Shown here in pieces: positions 9,902-18,369 of a DNA stretch of 64,000 nt. Source of the stretch: Chryseobacterium arthrosphaerae. Its GTDB lineage: Bacteria > Bacteroidota > Bacteroidia > Flavobacteriales > Weeksellaceae. Both the position numbers and the translations under genes were made by a program. The notes under the pieces were generated by a model. That model saw nothing but the letters and a program-made list of their open reading frames with translations, was not told where the DNA came from and ran no database searches. The stretch lies in NCBI RefSeq assembly GCF_001684965.1, contig NZ_MAYG01000001.1, forward strand, positions 744,001 through 808,000, in the 5' to 3' direction. Within the stretch, counting starts at the first letter, position 1. The number at the start of each line of letters is the position of its first letter.

Positions 9902-10055
9902 CCATAATGTATGATTAAATCAGCTCCTTTCACTTACGGGTTTTATTTATTCTGTTGATCATGCAGGGATGGCGGGATTTCTTTTCCTTTTATAATTATA
10001 AAGGTTTTTATACCGGAAAGTATAGCTTATTAGCTAATTTTATAGTAAGAGTGGT

Positions 10056-10085
10056 AAGACTGTCTTTAGAAGGCAGTCTTTTTTA
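10056..10085 (+). terminator. Rho-independent terminator
   Basis: An 11-bp stem (10056-10066 with 10070-10080, one G-T pair) followed by a run of T. It lies 155 bases after the MFS gene and probably ends the efflux operon. Confidence 0.8.
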
Positions 10086-10228
10086 TTGTCAATGGTAGAA
10101 TAGAATGACCGGAACTGTCTTTTTTGTCATTGAAGCTTAGAAGCATTCTCAGTATATTGTACGGTATAATTAGGGATACAGCTACAGTAAAACGTAATAA
10201 TGAATAAAAGATGAGATTTCGGGATTGA

Positions 10229-10255
10229 TTTCCGGCGGCTGAAAGCCGCCGGAAA
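10229..10255. terminator. GC-rich inverted repeat after the S66 peptidase gene
   Basis: A 12-bp perfect stem (TTTCCGGCGGCT with its complement, loop GAA), 26 bases beyond the stop of the minus-strand gene. There is no clear T run on either side, so it may be a terminator-like or mRNA 3'-end structure. The rest of the 9902-10281 gap holds only the terminator at 10056 and a short AT palindrome near 10000. Confidence 0.5.
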
Positions 10256-10281
10256 TTTACTTTTAATCCCTATTTTTAATT

Positions 10282-11316
10282 TTAAAGAACCCCACTTTCC
10301 AGGATTGAAAATGTCTGCTCTATACAATTGATCTCTGCAAGCCTTCCATAAGGAAGTGTAAACGTAGGACAGGTATGCCCGAAATCCATCTGAGTGATCA
10401 CAGGAAAATCATATAAACCTTCTTCGTCAAGTACTTTAAGGATTTCCGTTTCATAGGCTTCCGCGTACAGATTATCGTAAGGACGTCCGAAAATAATACC
10501 TTTGGCATTTCCCAGAATTCCCATAGAGGCATAGTTTCTCAGCCACCATCTTACGTATTCCGGCTTGGGTTTATCTTCTGAAGTTTCAAAAAACAGGATG
10601 CAGCCTTTCCAAACTTCCTGATCTGGCCAGTAATCTGTTCCTTTCAGCATTTCCAGAACCTCCATGCAACCTCCGATCAGTGGTCCTTGTACGATAGAGT
10701 TTCCTCTGATAAAGCGCCAACCTGCAGGAGGTGTCAGTTTTCTTTTTATGTCCTGTAGGGAAATATCAAACCAGTCAAGAAATTCTGTAGTCCAGCCTTC
10801 TTTGTTCGGATGAACCTGTCCGATTACGGAAGGTGAAAATAAGGTTCTGTTGATATCATCGATCTGATATTTATGCATGGCTTCGTTTTCAGCAAATCCT
10901 ACCAATAGGGAAGTGCCGTAGAAAGAACCTAAACCTGCTTTCAGACAGATAAAATGAGTAATCGTACTGTCAGAAAATCCCAGAAATATTTTAGGGTTGT
11001 TTTTAATAATCTCCAGATCAATATATTTCAGCATTCGGATACTGTCATCACCACCAATATTGGAAATAACAGCTTTTATGGAAGGATCTGAAAATGCTTC
11101 CATAAGATCCTGAGCTCTGGCTTCCGGATGCTCATAAATCCATTGGGCCGGTTGCAAAGCATTTTTAGTTTCAGTGACTTCCAGATTGAAAATCCGGTCT
11201 AATCTTTCTTTTCCTTTCAGATAACGGTGTGGCAGTTCACCGGCAGCTCCCCATGACATGGAAATAGTGGCTACTTTATCACCGCTGGTTAATCTCTTGG
11301 GTGTAATTAATTTCAT
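10282..11316 (-). CDS. S66 family peptidase, MccF-like (LD-carboxypeptidase family)
   Basis: A 344-residue serine peptidase of family S66. The nucleophile elbow is GFSDST (near residue 116), preceded by the GGDDSIRML segment characteristic of MccF. The Glu of the dyad is in LFFETSED and the His in DFGHTCP near the C-terminus. Length and the long insert in the middle match MccF-like proteins, which hydrolyse toxic aminoacyl-nucleotides and give self-immunity to microcin C7, rather than the shorter peptidoglycan-recycling LD-carboxypeptidases. The natural substrate is not known here. It appears to be transcribed alone. Confidence 0.92.
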   Translation of the reverse strand: MKLITPKRLTSGDKVATISMSWGAAGELPHRYLKGKERLDRIFNLEVTETKNALQPAQWIYEHPEARAQDLMEAFSDPSIKAVISNIGGDDSIRMLKYIDLEIIKNNPKIFLGFSDSTITHFICLKAGLGSFYGTSLLVGFAENEAMHKYQIDDINRTLFSPSVIGQVHPNKEGWTTEFLDWFDISLQDIKRKLTPPAGWRFIRGNSIVQGPLIGGCMEVLEMLKGTDYWPDQEVWKGCILFFETSEDKPKPEYVRWWLRNYASMGILGNAKGIIFGRPYDNLYAEAYETEILKVLDEEGLYDFPVITQMDFGHTCPTFTLPYGRLAEINCIEQTFSILESGVL

Positions 11317-11489
11317 AAATATTGAACGATTTAAAACAGAGAACTGAGAATATGGTGATTTATCTGTTGAAGAATAAATCAGTTAAAGGTCTTTAGCTCT
11401 ATTTCTTTCAAAAATAGCACATCTCTGGAAGAAATACAAAGATAAGTCTCTGGAAACCTGGAATAGTCTGATCTTACTATCTGATCTGC

Positions 11490-11993
11490 TTATGACCGGA
11501 GATTCAATACTTTGATACACAGAGGAATCAATCCTATAGAAATAGCAATGAAAATGGTAACACGTATATAATTAAGGGTTTGCCAGGCTGAGGTTCTGGA
11601 AGCCAGATTCTCTGGGATAACTGAAGTTTCTGCCAGCTTTTGAAAATCGATAATGTTGGGGGCAAAAAATATCAGCGTCCAGGCTCTTACTGCAATATGT
11701 GCAATAAACAGAATCAAAAGCCAGTTTCTTACCGGATCTATTTTCCAGCAAAAGACAAGAGCAAGAATAAAGGCGATTTCGTGTACAGAATGAAATATAA
11801 TCCAGAATATTTTCAGGCTTACTCCTTTTCCATCCAGCAGTAATTTAAAATTCTGCGGAGGTGAAGACACCCATTGCGGTACAAATACAAGTGTCTCAAA
11901 GATCTGGGCACCATTCATCATAAAATAGAGTAGTGTTGTGATGCAGAGCCAGATCTCTGCACGTGCTACATCAGTTGTTGTTAAGCTTTCCAT
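11490..11993 (-). CDS. Four-helix membrane protein of unknown function
   Basis: A 167-residue protein with four predicted membrane helices (about 15-34, 60-82, 90-110 and 142-163) and little extramembrane sequence. I do not recognise a named family with certainty. It starts 8 bases after the MarR gene ends and is almost certainly in the same transcript, so the MarR protein probably regulates it. This arrangement suggests a role in tolerance to a small molecule, but that is inference only. Confidence 0.8.
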   Translation of the reverse strand: MESLTTTDVARAEIWLCITTLLYFMMNGAQIFETLVFVPQWVSSPPQNFKLLLDGKGVSLKIFWIIFHSVHEIAFILALVFCWKIDPVRNWLLILFIAHIAVRAWTLIFFAPNIIDFQKLAETSVIPENLASRTSAWQTLNYIRVTIFIAISIGLIPLCIKVLNLRS

Positions 11994-12001
11994 GATTTAT
12001 A

Positions 12002-12457
12002 TTATGTTTTGTTTAAGTCATTGGCGGTTTCCTGCATGATTGCTGTAGCTCCTTTGAAATAGCGTTCGATGGTTTTTATTTCATCTTCAGAAAAAGTTGA
12101 GACCAGCTGCATGGTTTTCTGCTGTAGTGTTTCAAAAACAGGCCCCAGCAATTTCATACTGTTTTCAACATGGGGAATGATGAGCACCTTTCTCCGGTCT
12201 TCTTTTGTGAATTGCCTTTTAACAAGCTCTTTTTTTTCCAGGCGGTCGATTAATCCCGTGACCGCTCCGGTAGTAAGCCCTGTCAGTTTTGAAATTTCAC
12301 CGGCTGTTATGGTATCATATGGCAAGATCAGACCCAGATACTTATGATCAGCGCTGGATAATCCCGCTTTTCTCGCAATAGCTTCATGCATGAAAATAGA
12401 AGCATCTGAATATTGTCTGCTGGCTTCCCTGAATTGTTCATGAATATTTTTTTTCAT
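12002..12457 (-). CDS. MarR family transcriptional regulator
   Basis: A 151-residue winged-helix regulator. The recognition helix region is near residues 55-80 (ITAGEISKLTGLTTGAVTGLIDRLEKK) and the wing near 80-95 (EDRRKVLI), as usual for MarR. It precedes a small membrane protein gene by 8 bases. A near-perfect palindrome immediately upstream (12476-12496) is a likely autoregulatory operator. Ligand unknown. Confidence 0.92.
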   Translation of the reverse strand: MKKNIHEQFREASRQYSDASIFMHEAIARKAGLSSADHKYLGLILPYDTITAGEISKLTGLTTGAVTGLIDRLEKKELVKRQFTKEDRRKVLIIPHVENSMKLLGPVFETLQQKTMQLVSTFSEDEIKTIERYFKGATAIMQETANDLNKT

Positions 12458-12475
12458 AATTATCTTATTGTATTA

Positions 12476-12496
12476 ATATCTTAGTTGCTAAGATAT
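12476..12496. promoter_or_regulatory. Palindromic operator upstream of marR
   Basis: ATATCTTAG-TTG-CTAAGATAT is a perfect 9-bp inverted repeat, 19 bases upstream of the MarR start codon. The size and AT-rich symmetry are usual for MarR dimer sites. Binding is inferred. Confidence 0.6.
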
Positions 12497-12646
12497 ATTT
12501 TATTTTTAAACTGACAAAATAATTTTTCATCCATTAAAAATGGGGGACGGTTATGATTTTCTGAAAAAATAATTTTCCGTAATTAATTTATAAACAGATG
12601 TTTAATTATTTTAATCAAACTTTCCTGATAAAAAAGCGTGAAAAGC

Positions 12647-12676
12647 TTGTATTTAAAGGAGATTTTCCTATCTTTG
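12647..12676 (+). promoter_or_regulatory. Promoter of the tRNA-Lys cluster
   Basis: TTG (12647-12649), 19-base spacer, TATCTTTG (12669-12676) is an excellent match to the Bacteroidota -33/-7 consensus. Transcription would start about 35 bases before the first tRNA. Confidence 0.8.
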
Positions 12677-12719
12677 CAGTCCCTTAAACAAAGGGATTTA
12701 CTTAGAAAAGTAAGTGGCC

Positions 12720-12792
12720 GACTCGGTAGCTCAGCTGGTAGAGCAATACACTTTTAATGTATGGGTCCTGGGTTCGAATCCCAGCCGGGTCA
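12720..12792 (+). tRNA. tRNA-Lys (anticodon UUU), copy 1
   Basis: Cloverleaf with acceptor stem GACTCGG / CCGGGTC, D arm GCTC...GAGC, anticodon stem ATACA / TGTAT with loop CTTTTAA (anticodon TTT), and T arm CTGGG-TTCGAAT-CCCAG. The discriminator base is A. CCA is not encoded. It is the first of three identical copies. Confidence 0.97.
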
Positions 12793-12856
12793 CAAATAAA
12801 AGAGAACACTTTATAAGGCAGTTCCTTAAATAAAAATTACTTAGAAATAAGTGGCC

Positions 12857-12929
12857 GACTCGGTAGCTCAGCTGGTAGAGCAATACACTTTTAATGTATG
12901 GGTCCTGGGTTCGAATCCCAGCCGGGTCA
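12857..12929 (+). tRNA. tRNA-Lys (anticodon UUU), copy 2
   Basis: Identical in sequence to copy 1, 137 bp downstream, with the same TTT anticodon and no encoded CCA. Confidence 0.97.
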
Positions 12930-12993
12930 CAAACAAAAGAGAACACCTCATAAGGCAGTTCCTTAAACAAAAATTACTTAGAAATAAGTGGCC

Positions 12994-13066
12994 GACTCGG
13001 TAGCTCAGCTGGTAGAGCAATACACTTTTAATGTATGGGTCCTGGGTTCGAATCCCAGCCGGGTCA
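12994..13066 (+). tRNA. tRNA-Lys (anticodon UUU), copy 3
   Basis: Identical to copies 1 and 2. Followed after 7 bases by the terminator of the cluster. Confidence 0.97.
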
Positions 13067-13073
13067 CAAATAA

Positions 13074-13108
13074 AAAGAACTACTCACACAGTAGTTCTTT
13101 TTTGTTTT
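13074..13108 (+). terminator. Rho-independent terminator of the tRNA cluster
   Basis: An 11-bp stem AAAGAACTACT / AGTAGTTCTTT with 5-base loop CACAC, followed by a T-rich tract. Confidence 0.92.
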
Positions 13109-13450
13109 ATATGTCTATTTCGTTATGAATCAATCTGAGGTGAAAAACAGAGCGGAATAGTGTCTGTTTCAACTATCTGTCTGAACCCTTTTTTTTGTAA
13201 AAAATAAGTACTATTATCCGGATATAATGCTCATCAGGATATCATTTGATTTTAGCCGGATTGTTTTGTTAATACCGGCTTTATCAGGGATTATTGTCTT
13301 CTTATTTCACTAAAAAAGTAGAGTATTGCTGATGTTAATATTTGGTAAGAATGCCCTGTTTTTTTATTGAAATTATGTATATTTATAACAAATAATGTTA
13401 AAAAAGAATCAGATGTCAGTATTTAATGTTTAGGCTTATATACCGGCAGA
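13109..13450. other. AT-rich intergenic region
   Basis: No gene is visible. A weak inverted repeat (AGCCGG...CCGGCT near 13254-13283) and a near-consensus -7 element TATATTTA (13378-13385, no TTG at the right distance) are the only structures. The promoter of the TPR regulator downstream probably lies here. Confidence 0.5.
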
Positions 13451-14947
13451 ATGATAATCAATTCAAAACCTGACCGTATTAAAAATTATAAAACATATCT
13501 GGAGATCTTGGCTAAAGCCATCATCAGCTCAATTTTTATGGGGCTACTGCTGCTTATGATATCGTGCAGCAAAAGTTCCGGAGAAAAGGAGAGAGACCAT
13601 TTCGATACTACACTGCTCAAACGGAATTCAGAACTTCAGCTTTCCGGTGAATACGAAGCCCTTATCAGGTTTAATATAGAATATCTGAAGAAAGCTGCAA
13701 AGATGAACTATCCCGCAGGGAAAGGACTTTGCTATCTCAATATTGCAGATGTCAATGTTTCTGCCGGAAATTATGAAAAAGCCCTGTTCTTTTTCAACAA
13801 GGCGGAAAAAGATCTGGAAAACTCCGGGAATATGTATCATAAGGCACTGTTCTATAACGACTATGGTTTGTATTATTCTCATCTTGAATTGTATGATAAG
13901 GCAATAGCATATGACAATAAAGCATTTTATTATTTGAAGCAGGCGAAAAATTCTGCGCTGAAAACAAAGCTGCAGTCAAGGCTGTATATCAACCGGGGGA
14001 TTTATTATGCTAAAAAAGGATGGCCGGGAACCTCCCTGAAATGTTTCCTTAAAGGTAATGCACTGGAAAATTCAGCGTACAGCAACTGTATGGTTGCCCA
14101 ATATTATCTGTATACCCGCCAGCCGGATTCTGCAGGAGTATATGTATCAAGGGCAGATCAGAAAATGCTCAGCCAGAAAACAAGTGATGTAGAATCCCTC
14201 TGGGTATATTTTACGATGGGGTATTATTACAATGAGGTCAATAATAACAGCAAAGCTGAAGAAGCCCTGAAAAAGGCACTTGAGATCAATATAAAAACAA
14301 GACGTACCTATTCTACCCATATCAACGGGGTGTATAAAGCTTTGGCAGAACTGTACAGGAAAAAGAATGACGGGGGCAAAGCCTACCACTATCTAAAACT
14401 GTATATGGAAGAAGAAGGAAGGATCAATGCTGCCCGTATGGCTTCAATGAATAAGGCTACGGAAATTTTTATCTCTGAAGTGAAAAAAGAATCCGACTGG
14501 CATAAAAATGAGCTGCCTTTGTTTATCGCTCTGTCTATTACCGTACTCACAGTCTCAGGAGTATATGTCAGAAAGGTAGTCAATGACATGAAGCAGAAAA
14601 AAAGAAAGCTGAAGATAGAAACGGATGAACTCAAAAATCATGTGCATACCAAACAGCTTGAAGAAGTGATTGGACTGGCTAAAAAAAATGATTCGGCTTT
14701 TTTATTGAAATTCAGAGAGTTATATCCGGATTTTATCAGTACACTTTTAAAAATAAATCCTGATCTTGAAAATTCGGAACTGGCTTTCTGTGCCATGCTG
14801 AAACTGCGCTTTTCATCTAAAGAAATTGCAGATTATACTTTCGTACAACATAAATCTGTTCAGCAAAAAAAATACAGGATCAGAAAAAGGCTCAGTATCT
14901 CCGGTGAAACAGATATCTACGAATTCTTCGACAATATAACAGGATGA
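13451..14947 (+). CDS. TPR protein with transmembrane helix and C-terminal HTH
   Basis: A 498-residue protein. It has a lipoprotein-like N-terminus (…LLLLMISC, Cys near residue 39), about six tetratricopeptide repeats (residues 60-340), one membrane helix (about 355-376), a charged coiled coil (about 378-415) and a C-terminal helix-turn-helix (about 448-483, FSSKEIADYTFVQHKSVQQKK). If the membrane helix is real, the TPR domain is periplasmic and the HTH cytoplasmic, giving a one-component membrane-spanning regulator. An internal ATG at 13538 would give a start like that of the paralogue at 15102. It is followed by that paralogue, 154 bases away. The family is common in flavobacteria; target genes are unknown. 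Confidence 0.85.
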   Translation: MIINSKPDRIKNYKTYLEILAKAIISSIFMGLLLLMISCSKSSGEKERDHFDTTLLKRNSELQLSGEYEALIRFNIEYLKKAAKMNYPAGKGLCYLNIADVNVSAGNYEKALFFFNKAEKDLENSGNMYHKALFYNDYGLYYSHLELYDKAIAYDNKAFYYLKQAKNSALKTKLQSRLYINRGIYYAKKGWPGTSLKCFLKGNALENSAYSNCMVAQYYLYTRQPDSAGVYVSRADQKMLSQKTSDVESLWVYFTMGYYYNEVNNNSKAEEALKKALEINIKTRRTYSTHINGVYKALAELYRKKNDGGKAYHYLKLYMEEEGRINAARMASMNKATEIFISEVKKESDWHKNELPLFIALSITVLTVSGVYVRKVVNDMKQKKRKLKIETDELKNHVHTKQLEEVIGLAKKNDSAFLLKFRELYPDFISTLLKINPDLENSELAFCAMLKLRFSSKEIADYTFVQHKSVQQKKYRIRKRLSISGETDIYEFFDNITG

Positions 14948-15101
14948 AGATATAGAGAATTCTGCTTTTTGAACATTGTGTATTGCATAGTTTTTCAAAA
15001 AATATCATAAATAATTAAAGAAAATATAATATTTATCACTTTATAAAGTTATTCTTTTAACTTAATTTATACAGGAATTTCAGCTTAAATTAAAGAAGTA
15101 T

Positions 15102-16526
15102 ATGATACGTATTTTTCTTTTGGTTTTACTTATTGTCTTAGTTTCATGCCATTCTCATTCTCAGAAAGAACGTGAAAAAAACTTTGATATTCCATTGATG
15201 ACGAAAAATGAAAGACTTCGGCTTTCAGGGGAATATGATTCACTGGTCAGTCTTAATAAACAATATTATAAAAAAGCAGAGCAGGAAGGATATGAGGACG
15301 GTAAAGCATTATGCTATATAAATCTGGCACAGATTAATATCTCCCTGGAAAATTATCAGAAATCAAAAATACTGTTTGATAATGCAGGAAAAATATTAAA
15401 AGACTCGGAAAGTAATATTCATAAAGCTATATTTTATAATAATTATGGCCGGCTTAATAATGAGCTGGGAAGAAGGGACAAAGCTCTTGAATATAATAAT
15501 ACAGCACTGAGCTGTATTCAAAAGGTCACAGGTTCCCAACTGAAAAATACGGTTCTTTATAATGTCTATATCAGACAGGGCGAATATTATGTGCAGAAAG
15601 AACAATATAAAAAAGCTTTAGAATACTTTAATAAAGCAAGAAAATTTGATGATACCGGTATTGCTGATTGTGCCATAAGTGATTATGTATACATGCACAA
15701 GAATAAAGATTCTGCCTATAAGTATATTACCAGGGCCTATAACCAAATGAGTTTAAAAAAACGGGAAGATGCCATTACTCTCAATATACACACCATTATG
15801 GGGGAATATTACCTTACCTACGGACAGCCTGAAAACGCCGAAAAAGAATTTTTACGGGCTCTGGAGATTGATAAAAAAACCCGCCGTATCTTTTCTCAGT
15901 ATACCAAATATATCTATAACGATCTCAGGACCCTGTATGACAGGATGGGGAATAAGGAGAAAGCCTATTTTTATCTCAATGCCTATACAGAAGCTAAAAG
16001 CAGGACCAATACCGCTTTACTGGCAACAATTAATCAGGATATGCAATCCTTTATTACCCTTACTGAAGAAAATACGGAAAAGCATAAAAACAATTTACAG
16101 TGGGTGATTCTCTTCTCAATAGCGGGTCTTTCATTACTAGGAATATATGCCTGGAGGGTAATAAGTCTGCTCAGAAAAAGAAAAAAGGATCTTAAACTCG
16201 AAGCAGAGCAGTTGAAAACCAGGATGAATGATAATAAACAGGACGAAATCATAGAGCTGGGACGAAGCAATGATCCTGACTTTCTGAACCGTTTTAAAGA
16301 AGTCTATCCCGGCTTCATAGACAAGCTCCTTACCATCAATTCAGGTCTGGAAAACTCAGAACTTGTTTTTTGTGCCATGTTGAAACTTCATTTTACCTCC
16401 AAGGAGATTGCAAACTATACTTTGGTACAGCACAGAACCGTTCAGCAAAAAAAATACAGGATCAGGAAAAAACTGAATATTCCCGGAGAAATTGATACCT
16501 ATGATTTTTTTGATGCTTTAGGATAA
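15102..16526 (+). CDS. TPR protein with transmembrane helix and C-terminal HTH (paralogue)
   Basis: A 474-residue paralogue of the protein encoded at 13451, collinear along its length. It has the N-terminal lipobox-like LIVLVSC (Cys 17), TPR helices (residues 40-320), a membrane helix (about 331-353), a charged linker and an HTH (about 428-462, FTSKEIANYTLVQHRTVQQKK). The N-terminus here is short and clean, which makes the extra 29 residues of the other copy doubtful. The last HTH segments of the two copies are nearly identical, whereas the TPR domains are much more divergent. Same DNA target with different sensed signals is a reasonable inference. Confidence 0.85.
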   Translation: MIRIFLLVLLIVLVSCHSHSQKEREKNFDIPLMTKNERLRLSGEYDSLVSLNKQYYKKAEQEGYEDGKALCYINLAQINISLENYQKSKILFDNAGKILKDSESNIHKAIFYNNYGRLNNELGRRDKALEYNNTALSCIQKVTGSQLKNTVLYNVYIRQGEYYVQKEQYKKALEYFNKARKFDDTGIADCAISDYVYMHKNKDSAYKYITRAYNQMSLKKREDAITLNIHTIMGEYYLTYGQPENAEKEFLRALEIDKKTRRIFSQYTKYIYNDLRTLYDRMGNKEKAYFYLNAYTEAKSRTNTALLATINQDMQSFITLTEENTEKHKNNLQWVILFSIAGLSLLGIYAWRVISLLRKRKKDLKLEAEQLKTRMNDNKQDEIIELGRSNDPDFLNRFKEVYPGFIDKLLTINSGLENSELVFCAMLKLHFTSKEIANYTLVQHRTVQQKKYRIRKKLNIPGEIDTYDFFDALG

Positions 16527-16533
16527 AAAAAAA

Positions 16534-16558
16534 CTGTCTGATTCATCAGGTCAGACAG
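16534..16558 (-). terminator. Hairpin with T run on the minus strand
   Basis: CTGTCTGA / TCAGACAG with a 9-base loop, directly after the stop of the TPR gene. The A run lies to the left, so the terminator is best oriented for minus-strand transcripts. On the plus strand it can still act as a 3'-end hairpin. Confidence 0.55.
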
Positions 16559-17148
16559 CACTCGAAATATTCTCTTTTCGCCACCTGTATTTTTTAGTGG
16601 CATTTGCTCAAATTTGAAAAATTTTGACCAGATAAGAAAAAAAAACTATACTACACGAATACTACAGTTCAAAAATAAAAATGTAAATGTTTGATATGTA
16701 GTTGTTTACATTTTATGTTGAAATGCCGTAAAAAATTTGTACCAACCGGAGATTGTATCTCTATACATTCATATTTTACAGATAACCTGATAATAAATGA
16801 TAATCTTTTGCAGTAAATTCAAGATCAGATTTTGTCTGTTTTTTTCTACGTATCCTATTGTTTTTTCTGTGTTTCTGATTTTATTTTAAAATTGATCCAA
16901 AAATGCACTTATTTATAATTTTCTGTTTATCAATTGTTTGAGCGAATGTTGTATATGTGTAGTAGGATGTTTTTATGTGTTTTTGAATTTAAAATATAGT
17001 TTTGTGGAAGATTTTTAATACAAAATAGTTGCTGAACTGATTTTTTTAATTAATTATTCCATTAATCAGTGAAAGTATAACACAAATGAATCTCCGAATC
17101 AGGATCTAAAAATGGAGAGAAAAAAAATTACTTAAGAGGGAAAAAGTC
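16559..17148. other. Long AT-rich intergenic region without genes
   Basis: About 590 bases, very rich in A and T with frequent stops in all frames. I see no convincing ORF, RNA structure or repeat. It separates the plus-strand TPR genes from the minus-strand monooxygenase operon. Confidence 0.5.
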
Positions 17149-17178
17149 GCTGTCTCTGCTATGGAGACAGCCTTTTTT
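17143..17178. terminator. Bidirectional terminator after the monooxygenase gene
   Basis: GCTGTCTC / GAGACAGC stem (17149-17156 with 17164-17171), flanked by an A run on the left and a T run on the right. It ends 10 bases or less from the stop of the minus-strand gene. Confidence 0.85.
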
Positions 17179-17180
17179 TA

Positions 17181-18344
17181 TTATGACTCCAAATGACCGT
17201 TGAAGAATTCCAGCATTGTCGTCAGAGCATTTTCAGAATGCATTCTTTCCCCATTTTCAAGAGAATCTTTTGTGGCTGCTGCTGCCCGTTTGCGCATATT
17301 GTTCTCATAATCGAAAATAGCGTCCTGTAAAGTATTGTAGCGGTTGTCTGTTAAACATTCACTCAATTCCAGAGCATCAAGCATGGCCATATTAGCACCT
17401 TCACCGGCAAATGGCGGCATTACGTGTGCAGCATCACCTATCATCGTCAGGTTGGGTCTGGCTTCCCAGGTCTGATCCAATGGCATATAATAGATGGGTC
17501 TTGGAACGAAAGGAGACATGGCATTTTCAAACAATTCGTACCATACTTCGCTCCATTCCGGATACGTTTCTTTAAACCAATTCAGGACCTGTAAAGGATC
17601 AGAAAAGTCCAGCCCGCTTTCAGAAACCCAGTTTTCATCCGCTTTAAAGCTGGCATAGAAGCCCAGGTCACCATTGCCTTTTTGGCCCATCAATATATTT
17701 TTTGTGTTCCCGAAAGCCATGATTTTACCACCATTGATCAGGGCGTTAATATGGGGTGCTTTTTCTTTTGAAACATTTCCTTCAAGCATGATGATTCCTG
17801 AGTAAACAGGTTGATTATCATTAAGATAATGGCGTATTTTGGAATTGGCACCATCAGAAGCAATAACGAGGTCCGCATACTCTGAGGTTCCGTTTTTAAA
17901 ATGAAGCAGCCAGCCTTCATGGTGAGGTTCCATAGCGGTGAAATGACTGTCCCAGACCACGGTTTCGGGTTTCAGCGAATTCAGCAGCATCTTTCTTAGA
18001 GGCGCCCGGTCTATTTCAGGCCGGAAGTGTTCCGCACCAAAATCTTCATCAGGTTTCATTTGATGATCGCTGAACAGGATTTCAGCTTGTTCATTGACGA
18101 TCAGGGTTTTATCAGCTCCCGGCCGGAAGGTGTTTTTAAACTCTTCCAGAAGTCCGGCCTTACGGATGGCCGCCAGCCCGGAATCTTCATGCATATCGAG
18201 AGGAGAGCCCTGTACACGGGCATATTGATTGATATCTCTTTCATAGACTTTTACATTGGCATTTTTCAACTGTAAAAGTCTGGCCAGGGTAAGCCCGGCA
18301 GGACCACCGCCAATAATGGCGATTGATTTATTGTTTATCAGCAT
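17181..18344 (-). CDS. FAD-dependent monooxygenase, Tet(X)-like
   Basis: A 387-residue class A flavin monooxygenase. The N-terminal Rossmann motif GGGPAGLTLARLL is at residues 12-24, an Arg/Asp-Gly motif (LVIASDGANS) near 160, and the FAD-ribityl motif GDAAHVMPPFAGEGANMAM near 300. Length and collinear motifs (for example KLLQ...YERD near the start and a WD motif near residue 130) resemble the tetracycline-inactivating Tet(X) family. However, positions that I recall contacting tetracycline in Tet(X) (the His of ALHFG and the Gln of FFQLCNG) are Gly and Ala here. A related but different aromatic substrate is therefore more likely. It lies 25 bases after the AraC gene, probably in one operon. 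Confidence 0.88.
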   Translation of the reverse strand: MLINNKSIAIIGGGPAGLTLARLLQLKNANVKVYERDINQYARVQGSPLDMHEDSGLAAIRKAGLLEEFKNTFRPGADKTLIVNEQAEILFSDHQMKPDEDFGAEHFRPEIDRAPLRKMLLNSLKPETVVWDSHFTAMEPHHEGWLLHFKNGTSEYADLVIASDGANSKIRHYLNDNQPVYSGIIMLEGNVSKEKAPHINALINGGKIMAFGNTKNILMGQKGNGDLGFYASFKADENWVSESGLDFSDPLQVLNWFKETYPEWSEVWYELFENAMSPFVPRPIYYMPLDQTWEARPNLTMIGDAAHVMPPFAGEGANMAMLDALELSECLTDNRYNTLQDAIFDYENNMRKRAAAATKDSLENGERMHSENALTTMLEFFNGHLES

Positions 18345-18369
18345 TTCTTTTAAATTTTACAGGACAAAA

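Larger units (their letters stand above)
12720..13066 (+). repeat. Tandem array of three tRNA-Lys units, period 137 bp
   Basis: Each unit is the 73-base tRNA plus a nearly identical 64-base spacer. Starts are at 12720, 12857 and 12994, exactly 137 bp apart. The spacers differ at only a few bases, which indicates recent duplication or homogenisation. Confidence 0.95.

Noticed and set aside
12731..12970. Minus-strand open frame across the tRNA repeats
   Set aside because: It is the translation of tRNA-Lys and its spacers and repeats with their period; such frames are a known artefact.
12720..13066. CRISPR-like regular repeats
   Set aside because: The repeat unit is a tRNA gene and the spacers are also repeated, so it is not a CRISPR array.
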